Of a stretch of 64,000 bases of DNA, positions 36,200-45,785 are shown in pieces (position 1 is the stretch's first letter; the number at the start of each line of letters is the position of its first letter). The DNA lies in the NCBI RefSeq assembly GCF_900107735.1, contig NZ_FNQV01000003.1, positions 1 through 64,000 on the forward strand, given 5' to 3'. Origin of the DNA: Bowdeniella nasicola. Its GTDB lineage: Bacteria; Actinomycetota; Actinomycetes; Actinomycetales; Actinomycetaceae. Below the pieces are notes generated by a model. That model ran no database searches. It saw only the letters and a program-made list of their open reading frames with translations, and had not been told where the DNA came from. Made by a program: the position numbers and the translations under genes.

Positions 36200-37084
36200 T
36201 TACTCGCGCTCCGTGGCAGCGGCGACGATGGCGGCGATGATGGGCTTGGGGTTTTCCTCCGGCAAGAAATGCCCGCCCGGCACGCAGCGTGCGTCGTCAG
36301 CGAAGGAAGCGGGCGCAAACAGCTGCTCGGCCTCGCCGTAGAGCTCGGTGACCGGCACAATCCAGTAGGCGCGCTCGAGCTCGGCGAGGAATTGGCGGCC
36401 GGAGGGGCGGCGGCGCGCGCGGATGAGCCAGCGCAGTTGCTCGACGACGCAGCGCGCCGCGAACGGCGAGCGCAGGTCCGTGGCGTAGGAGGCGGCGAGT
36501 TCGCGCACGGGCGAGGTGGGTTCGGTGAGCTCGGTGATGGCGGTGGCGACGGCGGTGCCGCGGGTATGGCCGCGTTCGGGCAGTTGCGGGGCGAGCAGGT
36601 AGGCAAGGTGGGCGCGTAGCCGCGCGGAGCGGTGCAGCTGCCAGGTGGCGGGATGCGGGGAGGAGACGGTGATGACGCGGGTGACGGACTCGGGCACGCG
36701 GGCGGCGGCCCCGCGCGCGACCACGCCGCCGAGGCCGTGACCGACGAGGATCGCCTCGCGCGCACCCAGGGTGGAGATGACGCCTGCGACGTCGGCCGCG
36801 AGGGTGGGCAGGGCGAACTGGCTCGGGGGTTTGTCGGAGGCGCCGTGGCCGCGCAGGTCGAGGGCGACAATAGGCAGGCCGATCTCGGGTGCGGCGGCAA
36901 GGACGTGGCGCCAGGCGTACCAGTGCTGCGGGTAGGAATGCAGCAAGATGACGACGCGGTCGGGCGTCGTGTCGGGGTCCAGATTCGCCGTGACCGCATG
37001 CAACCGGGCCCCGTTCGCGTCGAGAAAACGATGCGAAAAGGGACCGGTGGCAAAGAGGTTTGAGGCGCTGGAACTCACGTCCAC
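36200..37084 (-). CDS. Alpha/beta-hydrolase fold protein lacking the usual nucleophile
   Basis: The 294-residue protein has the alpha/beta-hydrolase pattern L-L-H-S-Y-P near residue 48, D-L-R-G-H-G-A-S-D-K-P and a late G-G-H-F-L-P-E-E with the His. The nucleophile elbow reads V-G-H-G-L-G-G, with Gly (codon GGC) where Ser or Asp is expected. It may be a pseudoenzyme or use another residue. It lies 13 bases after acetyl-CoA synthetase on the same strand, so they are probably co-transcribed. Confidence 0.82.
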   Translation of the reverse strand: MDVSSSASNLFATGPFSHRFLDANGARLHAVTANLDPDTTPDRVVILLHSYPQHWYAWRHVLAAAPEIGLPIVALDLRGHGASDKPPSQFALPTLAADVAGVISTLGAREAILVGHGLGGVVARGAAARVPESVTRVITVSSPHPATWQLHRSARLRAHLAYLLAPQLPERGHTRGTAVATAITELTEPTSPVRELAASYATDLRSPFAARCVVEQLRWLIRARRRPSGRQFLAELERAYWIVPVTELYGEAEQLFAPASFADDARCVPGGHFLPEENPKPIIAAIVAAATERE

Positions 37085-37097
37085 ACGCTACCGCATG

Positions 37098-39053
37098 CTA
37101 GCGGCCAAGCCCCTTGGAGATGAGGTCCATGACCGAGGAATCGGCGAGCGTCGTGACATCGCCGATCGCACGGTTTTCCGCGACGTCGCGCAGCAGGCGT
37201 CGCATGATCTTGCCGGAACGAGTCTTGGGTAGTTCCGGCACGATAAGAATGTCGCGGGGCTTGGCGATGGGGCCGATCTCGCGCCGGACGTGCTCTCGCA
37301 GCGTGGCGACGAGGTCCGTGCCTTCGCCCTGTTCATCGGCGTGGGCGATGTACTCCTCGCGCAGGATGACGAAGGCGACGACTGCCTGGCCCGTCGTGTC
37401 ATCCTTGGCACCCACGACGGCGGCTTCGGCGACCGCATCGTGCGCGACGAGCGCGGATTCGATCTCGGCGGTGGACAGGCGGTGGCCGGAGACGTTCATG
37501 ACGTCATCGACGCGGCCCAGCAGCCAGATATCGCCGTCCTCGTCGTAGCGTGCCCCGTCGCCCGCGAAGTAGATGCCCTCAAAGCGGGCCCAGTACGTTT
37601 CCTTGAAACGCTCCGGATCGCCCCAGATGCCGCGCAGCATGGCAGGCCACGGCTCGGCGATGACGAGCAGGCCGGGGGTTTCGTCGGTGATCTCTTCGCC
37701 GAGGTTGTCGAGGATCTTGGCGGTGATGCCGGGCAGCGGGCGCTGGGCGGAGCCGGGCTTGGTGGCGGTGATGCCGGGCAGCGGGCTGATCATGATGCCG
37801 CCGGTTTCCGTCTGCCACCAGGTATCGACGATGGGGCAGCGTTCGCCACCGATGACACGGTGGTACCACAGCCACGCCTCGGGGTTGATGGGTTCGCCGA
37901 CGGTGCCGAGGATGCGCAGCGAGGTGAGGTCGTGCGCAGCGGGGAATTCCTCGCCCCACTTCATGCACGTGCGAATCGCGGTGGGCGCGGTGTAGAAGAT
38001 CGTCACGCCGTACTTCTCGATGATCTCCCACCAGCGGTCCTTGTTCGGGGTGGCGGGGGTGCCCTCGTAGATGACCTGGGTGGTGGCGTTCAGCAGCGGG
38101 CCGTAGGTGACGTAGGTGTGGCCGGTGATCCAGCCGACGTCGGCGGTACACCAGTAGACGTCGGTGTCGGGGTGGACATCGAAGACGTTCTTGTGGGTGA
38201 AGGCGGCCTGGGTGAGGTAGCCGCCCGTGGTGTGGACGACGCCCTTGGGCTTACCGGTGGTGCCCGAGGTGTACAGGATGAACAGCGGGTGCTCCGCCTC
38301 GACGATGACCGGCTCGTGTTCGCTGGAGGCGGCATCGACGACGTCGTGCCACCACACGTCGCGGCCATCGGTCCATTCGACGCCCTGGCCGGTGCGGCGG
38401 TAGGTCAGGACGTGCTCGACGGGGGTGTCGCCCGCGCTGATGGCTTCGTCGACGGCGAGCTTGAGGGGCAGGGCCTTGCCGCCGCGGAACTGGCCGTCGG
38501 AGGTGATGACGACGCGGGCGCCGGCATCCTGGATGCGCGAGTGCAGGGCGTCGGCGGAAAAACCGCCGAAGACGACGGAGTGCGGGGCGCCGAGGCGCGC
38601 GCAGGCGAGCATCGAGATAACGGCGATGGGGCCCATCGGCAGGTAGATCGCGACGCGGTCACCGGTGGCAACGCCGAGGCTCGCGAGGGCGTTGGCGGCC
38701 TTGCTGACCTCGTCCTTGAGTTCGGCGTAGGTGTAATCGGTGCGGGTGCCGTCCTCGGCTTCGAAGTGGAGGGCGATCCGATCGCCGAGGCCGGCTTCAA
38801 CGTGGCGGTCGACGGCGTTGTAGCAGGCGTTCAGGCGCCCGTCGCCGAACCAGGCCGCCGTCGGCGCGTTGGACCAATCGAGCACGGAGGTGAAATCGGT
38901 GTCCCAGGTCAGGTACTCGCGCGAGATATCCGCCCAAAAGCCTTGCCGGTCGGCGGCCGCGCGCTCGAAAAGTTCTTCCCTGGCGACGGCATTGGCGACG
39001 GTGGTCTCCGAGGGCGGGAACGTTTCGGGGGCCGTGGGGGCGTCGTGCGGCAT
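37098..39053 (-). CDS. acs: Acetyl-CoA synthetase
   Basis: The 651-residue protein is of normal Acs length from the ATG at 39053, which follows GGAGAGAA. It has S-V-V-F-G-G-F-S near the acyl pocket, the AMP-binding loop [19 protein letters not shown] and Y-W-A-R-F-E. The C-terminal [10 protein letters not shown] has the catalytic/acetylated Lys. It activates acetate to acetyl-CoA through acetyl-AMP. Confidence 0.96.
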   Translation of the reverse strand: MPHDAPTAPETFPPSETTVANAVAREELFERAAADRQGFWADISREYLTWDTDFTSVLDWSNAPTAAWFGDGRLNACYNAVDRHVEAGLGDRIALHFEAEDGTRTDYTYAELKDEVSKAANALASLGVATGDRVAIYLPMGPIAVISMLACARLGAPHSVVFGGFSADALHSRIQDAGARVVITSDGQFRGGKALPLKLAVDEAISAGDTPVEHVLTYRRTGQGVEWTDGRDVWWHDVVDAASSEHEPVIVEAEHPLFILYTSGTTGKPKGVVHTTGGYLTQAAFTHKNVFDVHPDTDVYWCTADVGWITGHTYVTYGPLLNATTQVIYEGTPATPNKDRWWEIIEKYGVTIFYTAPTAIRTCMKWGEEFPAAHDLTSLRILGTVGEPINPEAWLWYHRVIGGERCPIVDTWWQTETGGIMISPLPGITATKPGSAQRPLPGITAKILDNLGEEITDETPGLLVIAEPWPAMLRGIWGDPERFKETYWARFEGIYFAGDGARYDEDGDIWLLGRVDDVMNVSGHRLSTAEIESALVAHDAVAEAAVVGAKDDTTGQAVVAFVILREEYIAHADEQGEGTDLVATLREHVRREIGPIAKPRDILIVPELPKTRSGKIMRRLLRDVAENRAIGDVTTLADSSVMDLISKGLGR

Positions 39054-39169
39054 TTTCTCTCCGTATGTGAGCGGGGACACGTGGTTCAGCTCACTATTGT
39101 GCGTCGTAGTGGCGGTGGTGTCTAGCGCTGTCTCGCAACCGCGGGCCGGGGGAGGCATCCGCGAATACA

Positions 39170-39207
39170 CACCGCCGCCCGCACCTCATGCGGCGCGGGC
39201 GGCGGTG
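39170..39207 (-). terminator. Terminator of the repeat-containing membrane protein gene
   Basis: CACCGCCGCCCGC and GCGGGCGGCGGTG make a 13-bp stem with a 12-base loop, starting 19 bases beyond the stop at 39226. Confidence 0.75.
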
Positions 39208-39225
39208 GTGGGGTGGCGGTCAGCG

Positions 39226-40569
39226 CTAGTAGGCGCCGCCGCGGCGTTCGAAGGCGGCGCGCAGACGCTCGTTGCGGCGGCCCGCGGCGCGTGCGGCGTG
39301 CGAGATGAAGCCGGCGAGCAGGAGCGCGATGCCGTAGGCCGCGAGGCGTCCCGTCGAGCCGTCGGCGATGAGGTGATGCGAGGCGTTAGCGCCGATCTGG
39401 TGCAGCTCGGAGAGCTGGTTCAAGGTGCCCTCGGAGTAGTCCTGCACGAGACGCGGGGCAACGATGAACGCGAAGCCCGCGATCGTCAGGAGCGTTCCGG
39501 TGATCCACGCGCCGAGCGAGGAGGCCTTAATGAGGAAGGCGATGACGACGGCGATGACGATCCCGCCGAGGAACTCCGCGATTGCCGCGAGGTTGACCCG
39601 GCCGCTCGTCCAGGGGGCGTTTTCGGCGAGCGTGAAGCGCGCGCCGGCATCGGTGATGAGGTACCAGGCAAGCGGGGTGAGCAGCAGGACGAGCAGCGCC
39701 GAGGCGATGTGTGCGCCCGCGCGCGAGCGGGGGGCCTCGAGCTCTTCGCCCGCGAGGATGTCGTCCTCGTAGGCGCGGGCCGGATCGTAGCCGGAGCGGT
39801 CCAGCGGACGCTCGCGGGTCGTTGCGGCGGCGCCCGCGGCGGCAGCGCCACCCGCAGCGGCGGCGCCCGTCGGGAAGGTGGCGGTCGCGTCGGAATCGGC
39901 TACCTCGGCCTCGGTGGGCTCGTTCTTCCACAGCGAGGTGCGGCGCACCATCGTGTTATCGATGTCGTCCTCGCGGGAGTGGACCTCGCCGTCGTCCTCG
40001 GCCACGCGCGCGGTGCCGCCGAAGGAGAGGCCCTCATCGCTTGCCGGCGGCCGGGCGTCCGGGGAGAACCGCGGGGGCGCCGTCAGCGGGGAGTCCGCCT
40101 CTTCCGCTGCGGCCTCGCGGCTGTGCAGCTCACCGTCGTCGGCAATATCCGCGACGCGAGCGCTGCCGCCATAGGATGCTTCCTCGCTGACCTGCTCCTC
40201 GCTGACCTGCTCCTCAAAGCGATCCTCAAGCGGCGGGGCGGCGGGGGTGGTGTCCTCGGATTCGCGAGGTTGCGCGACGGGCGGCTCGGCCGCGACCGGC
40301 TCGGCGGCGCCGTCGTCGATACCCTGCGCGGGGCTCTCAGCCGGGGCCGTCTCCAGCGGCGCATCCGGCTCACCCGGGGCAGCTTCGGGAGTGCGGCCGC
40401 CGTCGGAAAACTCGCCGAAAACGCCCTCGCGATCGAAGTCCGACTCGGGCGCCTTGAAGCTCGGCATGTGCTCCTCGGTGGGAGCCGTGTCGTACGGGGA
40501 GGACGTCTCGAAGTCCTCGTCCCGGGAAAATTCGCGGGGATCGCGGTTGCTTTCGCGGTTGTCGGTCAT
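39226..40569 (-). CDS. Acidic, repeat-containing membrane protein of unknown function
   Basis: The 447-residue protein has a long acidic, Pro/Ala-rich cytoplasmic N-terminus (about 1-275) and four C-terminal helices. The N-terminus carries two copies of an unusual motif, S-Y-G-G-S-A-R-V-A and S-F-G-G-T-A-R-V-A, each followed by D-D-G-E and H-S-R-E. D-N-T-M-V-R-R-T-S follows the second. The Thr in an acidic setting recalls sites phosphorylated by Ser/Thr kinases and bound by FHA domains, but this is conjecture. No family is recognised. Confidence 0.75.
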   Translation of the reverse strand: MTDNRESNRDPREFSRDEDFETSSPYDTAPTEEHMPSFKAPESDFDREGVFGEFSDGGRTPEAAPGEPDAPLETAPAESPAQGIDDGAAEPVAAEPPVAQPRESEDTTPAAPPLEDRFEEQVSEEQVSEEASYGGSARVADIADDGELHSREAAAEEADSPLTAPPRFSPDARPPASDEGLSFGGTARVAEDDGEVHSREDDIDNTMVRRTSLWKNEPTEAEVADSDATATFPTGAAAAGGAAAAGAAATTRERPLDRSGYDPARAYEDDILAGEELEAPRSRAGAHIASALLVLLLTPLAWYLITDAGARFTLAENAPWTSGRVNLAAIAEFLGGIVIAVVIAFLIKASSLGAWITGTLLTIAGFAFIVAPRLVQDYSEGTLNQLSELHQIGANASHHLIADGSTGRLAAYGIALLLAGFISHAARAAGRRNERLRAAFERRGGAY

Positions 40570-40691
40570 GAGTCCTCCGATGCTGATGAGTTAGCCCAAC
40601 GCTATCGAGACAGGGGCATTATGGCGCGGCGGGCACGCCGATTCGGGCGTCTTTGGGGCCGTTTTCGCCGCGATTACTACACTGGATCTCG

Positions 40692-41453
40692 ATGACGACC
40701 TCCCTTGCTGCCGCCCTGAATTCGCTCGCGGGCGATGACACGATCGCCCAGCTCGCTCGCGAGATCTCCGAGCAGGCGGCCGATCTGCGCTTTCACGAGG
40801 CGCTGCGCCGCCGCTCCCGAGAGGCACGCACCGCCGCCGCCGTCGCGACGACCACGCACCTGGCGAACGCTGCGGGCCTGCCGCCGCGCGGTGACCTCGC
40901 GGCGATGATCGTCGCCGGGCAGGCTGATGGAACGGATGCGCGGTGGCGCACCTGGCGTATACTGCGCCGCTCGCTGGAGTACTACGGTGCGCTCGGCGGC
41001 ACGCCCGACCGCACCCCAGCGGGCCAGCTCATGACAGCGCTGCGGCGCGACGGCGGCCTGCCCGCGCCCGATCCGGCTGCGGCGCGCCACCAGCGCATCA
41101 TCGCCGCCCTGCTGTCGGCAGGTGGCCCGGCCTTTGTGACGACGGCGCTCATCTGGGCGCACGGCCAGGGCGCGGGGTGGGCCGGGACGGCCGGGCCGCC
41201 GGCGAGCGCGTTCGGAGCGAGCCTGGCAAAAATCCACGCGGTGCGCTCCGGCCTCGAGCCGGCGGGCGTCGCGGTGCTCGACGATGTGGGCGAGCCCGAG
41301 GCGCTCGCGGACTACCTCGCGGGCGACTGGCAGGCCGCGGCCACCTGGTGTGAGGCGTGTGGGCTGATGTGGCGCGCGGGCCTTATCGCCGGGCGCGCCG
41401 TGTGCGACGACGTGCTGGCTGGGGCTCGCGGCGGCGCCACCACCACCAGATAG
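40692..41453 (+). CDS. Hypothetical protein upstream of the Tad locus
   Basis: The 253-residue, Ala-rich protein begins T-T-S-L-A-A-A-L-N-S-L-A-G-D-D. It is largely helical, with R-F-H-E-A-L-R-R-R-S-R-E, a W-R-T-W-R-I segment and a C-W-C-like end (W-C-E-A-C-G-L-M-W). Similar proteins are found beside Tad genes in actinobacteria, but the function is not known to me. A TACACT hexamer ends eight bases before the ATG. Its last 71 bases overlap the convergent HAD gene. Confidence 0.65.
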   Translation: MTTSLAAALNSLAGDDTIAQLAREISEQAADLRFHEALRRRSREARTAAAVATTTHLANAAGLPPRGDLAAMIVAGQADGTDARWRTWRILRRSLEYYGALGGTPDRTPAGQLMTALRRDGGLPAPDPAAARHQRIIAALLSAGGPAFVTTALIWAHGQGAGWAGTAGPPASAFGASLAKIHAVRSGLEPAGVAVLDDVGEPEALADYLAGDWQAAATWCEACGLMWRAGLIAGRAVCDDVLAGARGGATTTR

Positions 41454-42192
41454 CGCCCGCCGCGCCGAGGGCCGCGAGCACGCCGAGCAGCGGAATCGCG
41501 TCCTGTGGTTTGAGCGGCACCGGGTTCACGAAGTGGGCGATATCCCAGCCGCCTTCCATCGCGAGGACGGCTAGCGCGCGATCGGGGTTGACCGCGACGG
41601 GATGGCCCACCGCCTGAAGCATGGGGGCGTCGGTGATGGAATCGGAATACGCCCACGACTGGGAGAGATCCCAGCCGTAGCGCTCGGCCAGGCGCGCCAT
41701 CGCCTCGGCCTTGGCGGGGCCGTAGACGTAGTCGGAGATGACGCCCGTATAGCGACCGTCGATAACCTCGAGTGTTGAGGCAACGACGTGATCGGCGCCG
41801 AGCATCTGCGCGATGGGTGCGACGATCGCCTCGACGGAGGCGGAGACGATGACGACGTCGTGGCCCGCGGCGTGATGGGCGGCGATCGCGTCGAGCGCCT
41901 CGCCGAAGACCTCCGGCTCGATGCGGGTGGCGAGCGAATCTCGCACGACCTGCTGGAAGGCCGCGACATCCCAGCCCGTCACCAGCGCGGACAGGCGCTC
42001 GCGTACCCGCTCGGAGCGATCATGATCGGCGTCGAGGAAATGGTAGGTCAGCTGCGCGTGGGCCGAGCGCGCCACATCGGCGTGGGAGAGCAGGCCGGCG
42101 GCGAGCAGGGGGCGGAAGAGCGCGAGCGTGGCGGATTTTGCCAGCACGGTTTTGTCGAGATCGAAGAACGCGGCCGCCCGTAATGTGCGCAT
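41383..42192 (-). CDS. HAD-IB family phosphatase with C-terminal membrane helix
   Basis: The 269-residue protein has F-F-D-L-D-K-T-V (the nucleophile Asp), V-I-V-S-A-S-V-E (motif II), a Lys in G-P-A-K-A-E, and Y-S-D-S-I-T-D-A-P-M-L (motif III). This is the SerB-like HAD-IB group, often placed next to Tad genes. A helix plus an unusual W-W-W-W run and an Arg-rich tail ends the protein. Start at ATG 42192. Confidence 0.88.
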   Translation of the reverse strand: MRTLRAAAFFDLDKTVLAKSATLALFRPLLAAGLLSHADVARSAHAQLTYHFLDADHDRSERVRERLSALVTGWDVAAFQQVVRDSLATRIEPEVFGEALDAIAAHHAAGHDVVIVSASVEAIVAPIAQMLGADHVVASTLEVIDGRYTGVISDYVYGPAKAEAMARLAERYGWDLSQSWAYSDSITDAPMLQAVGHPVAVNPDRALAVLAMEGGWDIAHFVNPVPLKPQDAIPLLGVLAALGAAGAIWWWWRRREPQPARRRTRRARR

Positions 42193-42309
42193 GTTTCTAG
42201 CGTACTGGCCGGCGCGGACAGCGTCGATGCTGGGGATAGGTGAAGCCAGCACGCCCGCCCGGCTGTGGATGGGCGTCGCGCGATCGTGCCGTGGCGCACC
42301 GTTGAGGCC

Positions 42310-43317
42310 ATGAACACTTCTGCCGCACCGACCGCCCGCACCGTCGTGATTCAAGTGGCCGACGATGCGCTCCGCACCGCGGTACGTGATCTCGCGGAAC
42401 TCGCTGGCGCACTGATCCCGCCCCGGCCGTGGGATACGGACCTAGCCGATCCGAACTGCGTCCTCGTCCTCAGCGAGCCCCTCAACCGGGCGACTTTGGA
42501 GGAGCTCGATGCCGCGAGCGCCGAACGCACGGTCATCGTCGCCGCCGAGCCGGCCGCGCAGCCGCCACCGGTCGGGCGCCGCTACGTCCTGCCCGATGAT
42601 GCCGCCGCGCTGCTGCAGCGCTTCGGTAAACTCGCCGCCGCGGCCCCCGTCGTGCGGGTAGCGGGGCTCCATGGCGCGGCCGGAGCGACGCGCCTGGCCA
42701 CGTGCTTTGCGCGGCTCGCCGCCCAGGACGGGTTGCGCGTCATCTACGTCGATACCGATCCACGCGCTGGGGCAGGCGCGCTGCTCGAGCTCGAAACCGG
42801 CGAGACCTATGCCGCGATCGCCGCCGATGCCGCCTCCTGGGCCGACGTCGGCGATGGGCACGCTCTGCTGCCGCTGCGCCTGGCGCGGGCGCTCCCGAGC
42901 TATCAGGGCATCGGGGTCCTGACCGGGATCGCGCCGGAGGTCGCAACGTGCTGGGCCGTTGCCCAAGTGCTGCGGCACGCGTGCGACCTCGTGGTGATCG
43001 ACGGCTGCCTGCCGCTGGGCGCGCTGGCGGGCACCGTCGCGGACCTCGACGTCGTCATCGGGGTGCCGGGAGCGGAAAGCGTGCGCACCTTCCAACTGCT
43101 CGCGCCCGATCCGGCCCGAATCCTCGTCCTTCGCACCCCGGGCGTTCGCTCCGCCGACGAGGTGATCGCGGCGTGCGCGCCGCTGCGTGCGGAGAGCTTT
43201 CGCACCGAGCGCCACGTGGCGGAGGCGATCGAGCACGGCATCGGGCCGGGCGATTCGCCGCGGGGAGCCGCCATGCAGGTCGCGCGCCGACTATGGCGGC
43301 AGGCGAGCGGCACATGA
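42310..43317 (+). CDS. TadZ/CpaE-like septum-site-type ATPase of the Tad pilus
   Basis: The 335-residue protein has an N-terminal receiver-like part and a MinD/CpaE-like domain from about residue 115 (V-V-R-V-A-G-L-H-G-A-A-G-A-T-R, Y-V-D-T-D, V-V-I-D). The Walker A Lys residues are replaced (G-A-A-G-A-T-R), as in many TadZ and Ssd proteins. It likely places the pilus machinery at the cell pole or septum. It overlaps tadA by four bases. Confidence 0.82.
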   Translation: MNTSAAPTARTVVIQVADDALRTAVRDLAELAGALIPPRPWDTDLADPNCVLVLSEPLNRATLEELDAASAERTVIVAAEPAAQPPPVGRRYVLPDDAAALLQRFGKLAAAAPVVRVAGLHGAAGATRLATCFARLAAQDGLRVIYVDTDPRAGAGALLELETGETYAAIAADAASWADVGDGHALLPLRLARALPSYQGIGVLTGIAPEVATCWAVAQVLRHACDLVVIDGCLPLGALAGTVADLDVVIGVPGAESVRTFQLLAPDPARILVLRTPGVRSADEVIAACAPLRAESFRTERHVAEAIEHGIGPGDSPRGAAMQVARRLWRQASGT

Positions 43318-44423
43318 GCTGGCAGAGCCGGGCGAGCGCGCTGGCCCGCGGCTCGAGCCGGGCCGATGCACTGGCCGATGCGCCCGTGCGTGCCGGGGAA
43401 CTCGCGCGCAGCCACCGCGATGCGACCGCCCGCGAGGCCGGGCTCACTGGCGAGCTGCTCGATCTCCTCACTGACGCGGCCGTCACCGACGTCCTCGTCA
43501 ACCCCGACGGCAGCGTCGTCATCGAGCGCGCCGGCGAGCTGCAGCCGCTCACGATGCGGATCGAGGACACGCGGGCGCTGGCCGTCCGCCTCGCCGCGAG
43601 CGCGGGCCGTCGCCTGGATGACGCGGCACCGATCGTCGACGGCACCATCATCGGCAACGTCCGGCTGCACGCGATCCTCTCCCCGCTCGTGAGCGGCGGG
43701 GCCGCGATCAGTCTGCGAACCGCCCGCCACCACGCCTTCAGCCTGAACGAGCTTGCCGCGCGCGGCGCCCTGCACCCGCGGATCGAACAGGGGGTGCGCG
43801 CGCTTCTGAGCCGCGGCGCTAACGTCGTGATCTCCGGGGCGACGGGCACCGGCAAGACGACGCTGCTCTCGGCACTTCTCGCCTCCCTGCCCGCGCGCGA
43901 GCGCCTGCTCATCATCGAAGAGTCGCATGAGCTTCGCCCGCCACACCCGCACGTCGTTGCGCTGCAGTCGCGCACCGCGAATACCGAGGGCCGCGGCGCC
44001 GTCACTCTCTCGGAGCTCGTGCGTGCCGCCCTGCGGATGCGCCCGGACCGGCTCGTCCTCGGGGAGGCCCGCGGTGCCGAGATCCGCGACGTCCTCGCGG
44101 CGCTGAACACCGGGCACGCCGGGTGCTGGTTCACGCTGCACGCGAACTCCGCCGCCGACGTGCCGGCACGCCTGCTCGCCCTCGGCGCGCTAGCCGGACT
44201 GTCCGAGGCGGCGCTCGCGGCGCAGGCGGCGGCAGCGCTCGACGCGATCGTCCACCTCCGGCGCGACGGGCCGCGCCGCTACGTCGCCGAGCTGAGCGTC
44301 CTGCAGCGCCGCGGCAGCGACCTCATCGTCGTGCCCGCACTCCACGTGAGCGCCGCTGGTGAGCTCACCGAGGGGCCGGGGCTTGCGGCGATGCGCGGCG
44401 AGGCGGCAAGGACACAGCCGTGA
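43314..44423 (+). CDS. Tad pilus assembly ATPase TadA/CpaF
   Basis: The 369-residue protein has T-D-V-L-V-N-P-D-G near residue 55, Walker A G-A-T-G-T-G-K-T-T, the Asp-box region I-I-E-E-S-H-E-L, Walker B L-V-L-G-E-A-R-G and H-A-G-C-W-F-T-L-H-A-N-S. It powers assembly of Flp-type pili. The ATG at 43314 overlaps the stop of the upstream gene (ATGA). Longer frames upstream are shadows of that gene. Confidence 0.93.
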   Translation: MSWQSRASALARGSSRADALADAPVRAGELARSHRDATAREAGLTGELLDLLTDAAVTDVLVNPDGSVVIERAGELQPLTMRIEDTRALAVRLAASAGRRLDDAAPIVDGTIIGNVRLHAILSPLVSGGAAISLRTARHHAFSLNELAARGALHPRIEQGVRALLSRGANVVISGATGTGKTTLLSALLASLPARERLLIIEESHELRPPHPHVVALQSRTANTEGRGAVTLSELVRAALRMRPDRLVLGEARGAEIRDVLAALNTGHAGCWFTLHANSAADVPARLLALGALAGLSEAALAAQAAAALDAIVHLRRDGPRRYVAELSVLQRRGSDLIVVPALHVSAAGELTEGPGLAAMRGEAARTQP

Positions 44424-45430
44424 CCGGCGCGCTCGTGGCGATCCTCGCCGCCATGACGTGGGGGCTAGCCCACGTCCCGATCGGTGCGAGCGGGACGCGC
44501 CGGCTGCGCTCGCGGGCGCCCGCCCGAGCCCGCATCGATGTCGGCACCCTCGCCCTCGACTTTTCCGAGCGGCTGCGTGCCGGCGCCCCACTTGAAACGG
44601 CCTGGCAGCACGTCGCCCGCACCCACCAGCTCGCCGAGCGCTTCGATCCGGAGTCGGGCCCGCCCCGGCTCGCCGAGCTCGGGCCGGGCGGCGTCACCCT
44701 CGCGGCCGCCATCCGCCTCGCGCTGCGCACCGGAGCTCCCCTGACCGATGTGCTGCAGGCGTGCGCGAGCGTCGTCGCCGGCGCCGACGATGCCGCCGCC
44801 GCCCGCACCATCGCGCTCGCCGGGCCGCGTTCCTCGGCCCGCATCCTGTCCGCCCTGCCCATTATCGGGCTCGCCGGGGCCGCGCTCCTCGGCGTCGATG
44901 TCATCGCCCGGTTGACCGACGGCGGCATCGGCACCCTGTCCGCGCTCGTGGGCTGTGCGGCCTGGCTAGCTGGCCGCGTCTGGACGACCCGGCTCATCGC
45001 CGCCGCTGCCCGCGCGCCTGCCCGCTCGGACCACGTCACGTGCGAGCTCGCCGCGGCCGCGCTCAGTGCCGGGGCCCCCATTCCCACCGTGCTCGAGGTC
45101 TTATCGGAGGTGGAAGACGCGCCCCACCTCGCGCACGCCTCGCGCGCCCTGCTCCTTGGCGTCAGTTGGGAGGAAGCTTGGGGCGAGCACGCCGACGGAC
45201 CGCTCGCCCAGAGCCTCGCAGTAGCCTGGACCTCCGGAGCAAGCCCCGTCGCGCTCCTGCGCCGCCGCGCTGAACGGCTGCGGGCAGCGCTCGACGCCGA
45301 AGCACGTTCGGCCGCCTCCCGCCTCGCCGCGCGCCTCGTGCTGCCACTCGGCATCTGTTTCCTGCCGGCCTTCGCGTTCCTCGCCCTGATCCCCGCCATC
45401 ATGTCGATCTTCTCCACGATCACCTTCTAG
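44420..45430 (+). CDS. Tad/type II secretion F-domain membrane protein (TadB/TadC in one chain)
   Basis: The 336-residue protein has helices at its start, about 140-190 and the end. Two F-like halves are visible: L-D-F-S-E-R-L-R-A-G-A-P-L ... A-L-R-T-G-A-P-L, and C-E-L-A-A-A-A-L-S-A-G-A-P-I ... A-W-T-S-G-A-S-P. Most Tad loci have separate TadB and TadC, and no second gene is present here. GTG start overlapping tadA (GTGA). Confidence 0.8.
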   Translation: MTGALVAILAAMTWGLAHVPIGASGTRRLRSRAPARARIDVGTLALDFSERLRAGAPLETAWQHVARTHQLAERFDPESGPPRLAELGPGGVTLAAAIRLALRTGAPLTDVLQACASVVAGADDAAAARTIALAGPRSSARILSALPIIGLAGAALLGVDVIARLTDGGIGTLSALVGCAAWLAGRVWTTRLIAAAARAPARSDHVTCELAAAALSAGAPIPTVLEVLSEVEDAPHLAHASRALLLGVSWEEAWGEHADGPLAQSLAVAWTSGASPVALLRRRAERLRAALDAEARSAASRLAARLVLPLGICFLPAFAFLALIPAIMSIFSTITF

Positions 45431-45508
45431 CCGGCCGCCGCCATCCACAGCCCCACCCGGCCCGTGCGGCACACCTGGGCATCCACACGGCTGGCATAAG
45501 GCCCGTCC

Positions 45509-45528
45509 GGCCCAGCACACACTGGGCC
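45509..45528 (+). terminator. Hairpin before the pilin gene
   Basis: GGCCCAG and CTGGGCC pair over 7 bp around CACACA between the F-domain gene and the pilin gene. It may separate pilin expression from the machinery. Confidence 0.45.
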
Positions 45529-45551
45529 TACCTCCAATTGAAAGGACTGAC

Positions 45552-45785
45552 ATGTTCCCGATCCACCGCACCTACACCGCGCTTGCCACCGGCGTGACGC
45601 GCCTAGCGGCTCGAGCCCACGCCCATCAACTCATCCGCAGCGAACGAGGCTCGGCCACTGCCGAGTACGCCATCGCGGCGCTCGCGGCTGCTGCCTTCGC
45701 CGCGCTCCTCATCGCCGTGGTCAGCTCCCCGGAAATCCGCAAACTCCTCACCGGCATCATCTCCAAGGCGCTGAACACGAAATGA
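45552..45785 (+). CDS. Flp-type pilin, DUF4244-like
   Basis: The 77-residue protein has a basic leader, then R-G-S-A-T-A-E-Y-A-I-A-A-L-A-A and a long hydrophobic segment, ending K-L-L-T-G-I-I. This is the DUF4244/Flp pilin pattern, in which cleavage after the Gly before S-A-T-A-E gives the mature subunit. AAAGGAC precedes the ATG. It overlaps the next gene by four bases. Confidence 0.85.
   Translation: MFPIHRTYTALATGVTRLAARAHAHQLIRSERGSATAEYAIAALAAAAFAALLIAVVSSPEIRKLLTGIISKALNTK

Noticed and set aside
39060-39110. Possible Crp sites upstream of acs (TGTGAGCGGGGACACG and similar)
   Set aside because: Only one half-site is good; the second is poor. Not enough to call an operator.
37290-39125. 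611-residue open frame antisense to acetyl-CoA synthetase
   Set aside because: High-GC genes commonly leave long open antisense frames. The acs frame has all family motifs and the antisense one has none. The same applies to long frames opposite dnaX (13802-15286), the oligopeptide-binding protein (19930-21486) and the symporter (9888-11228).
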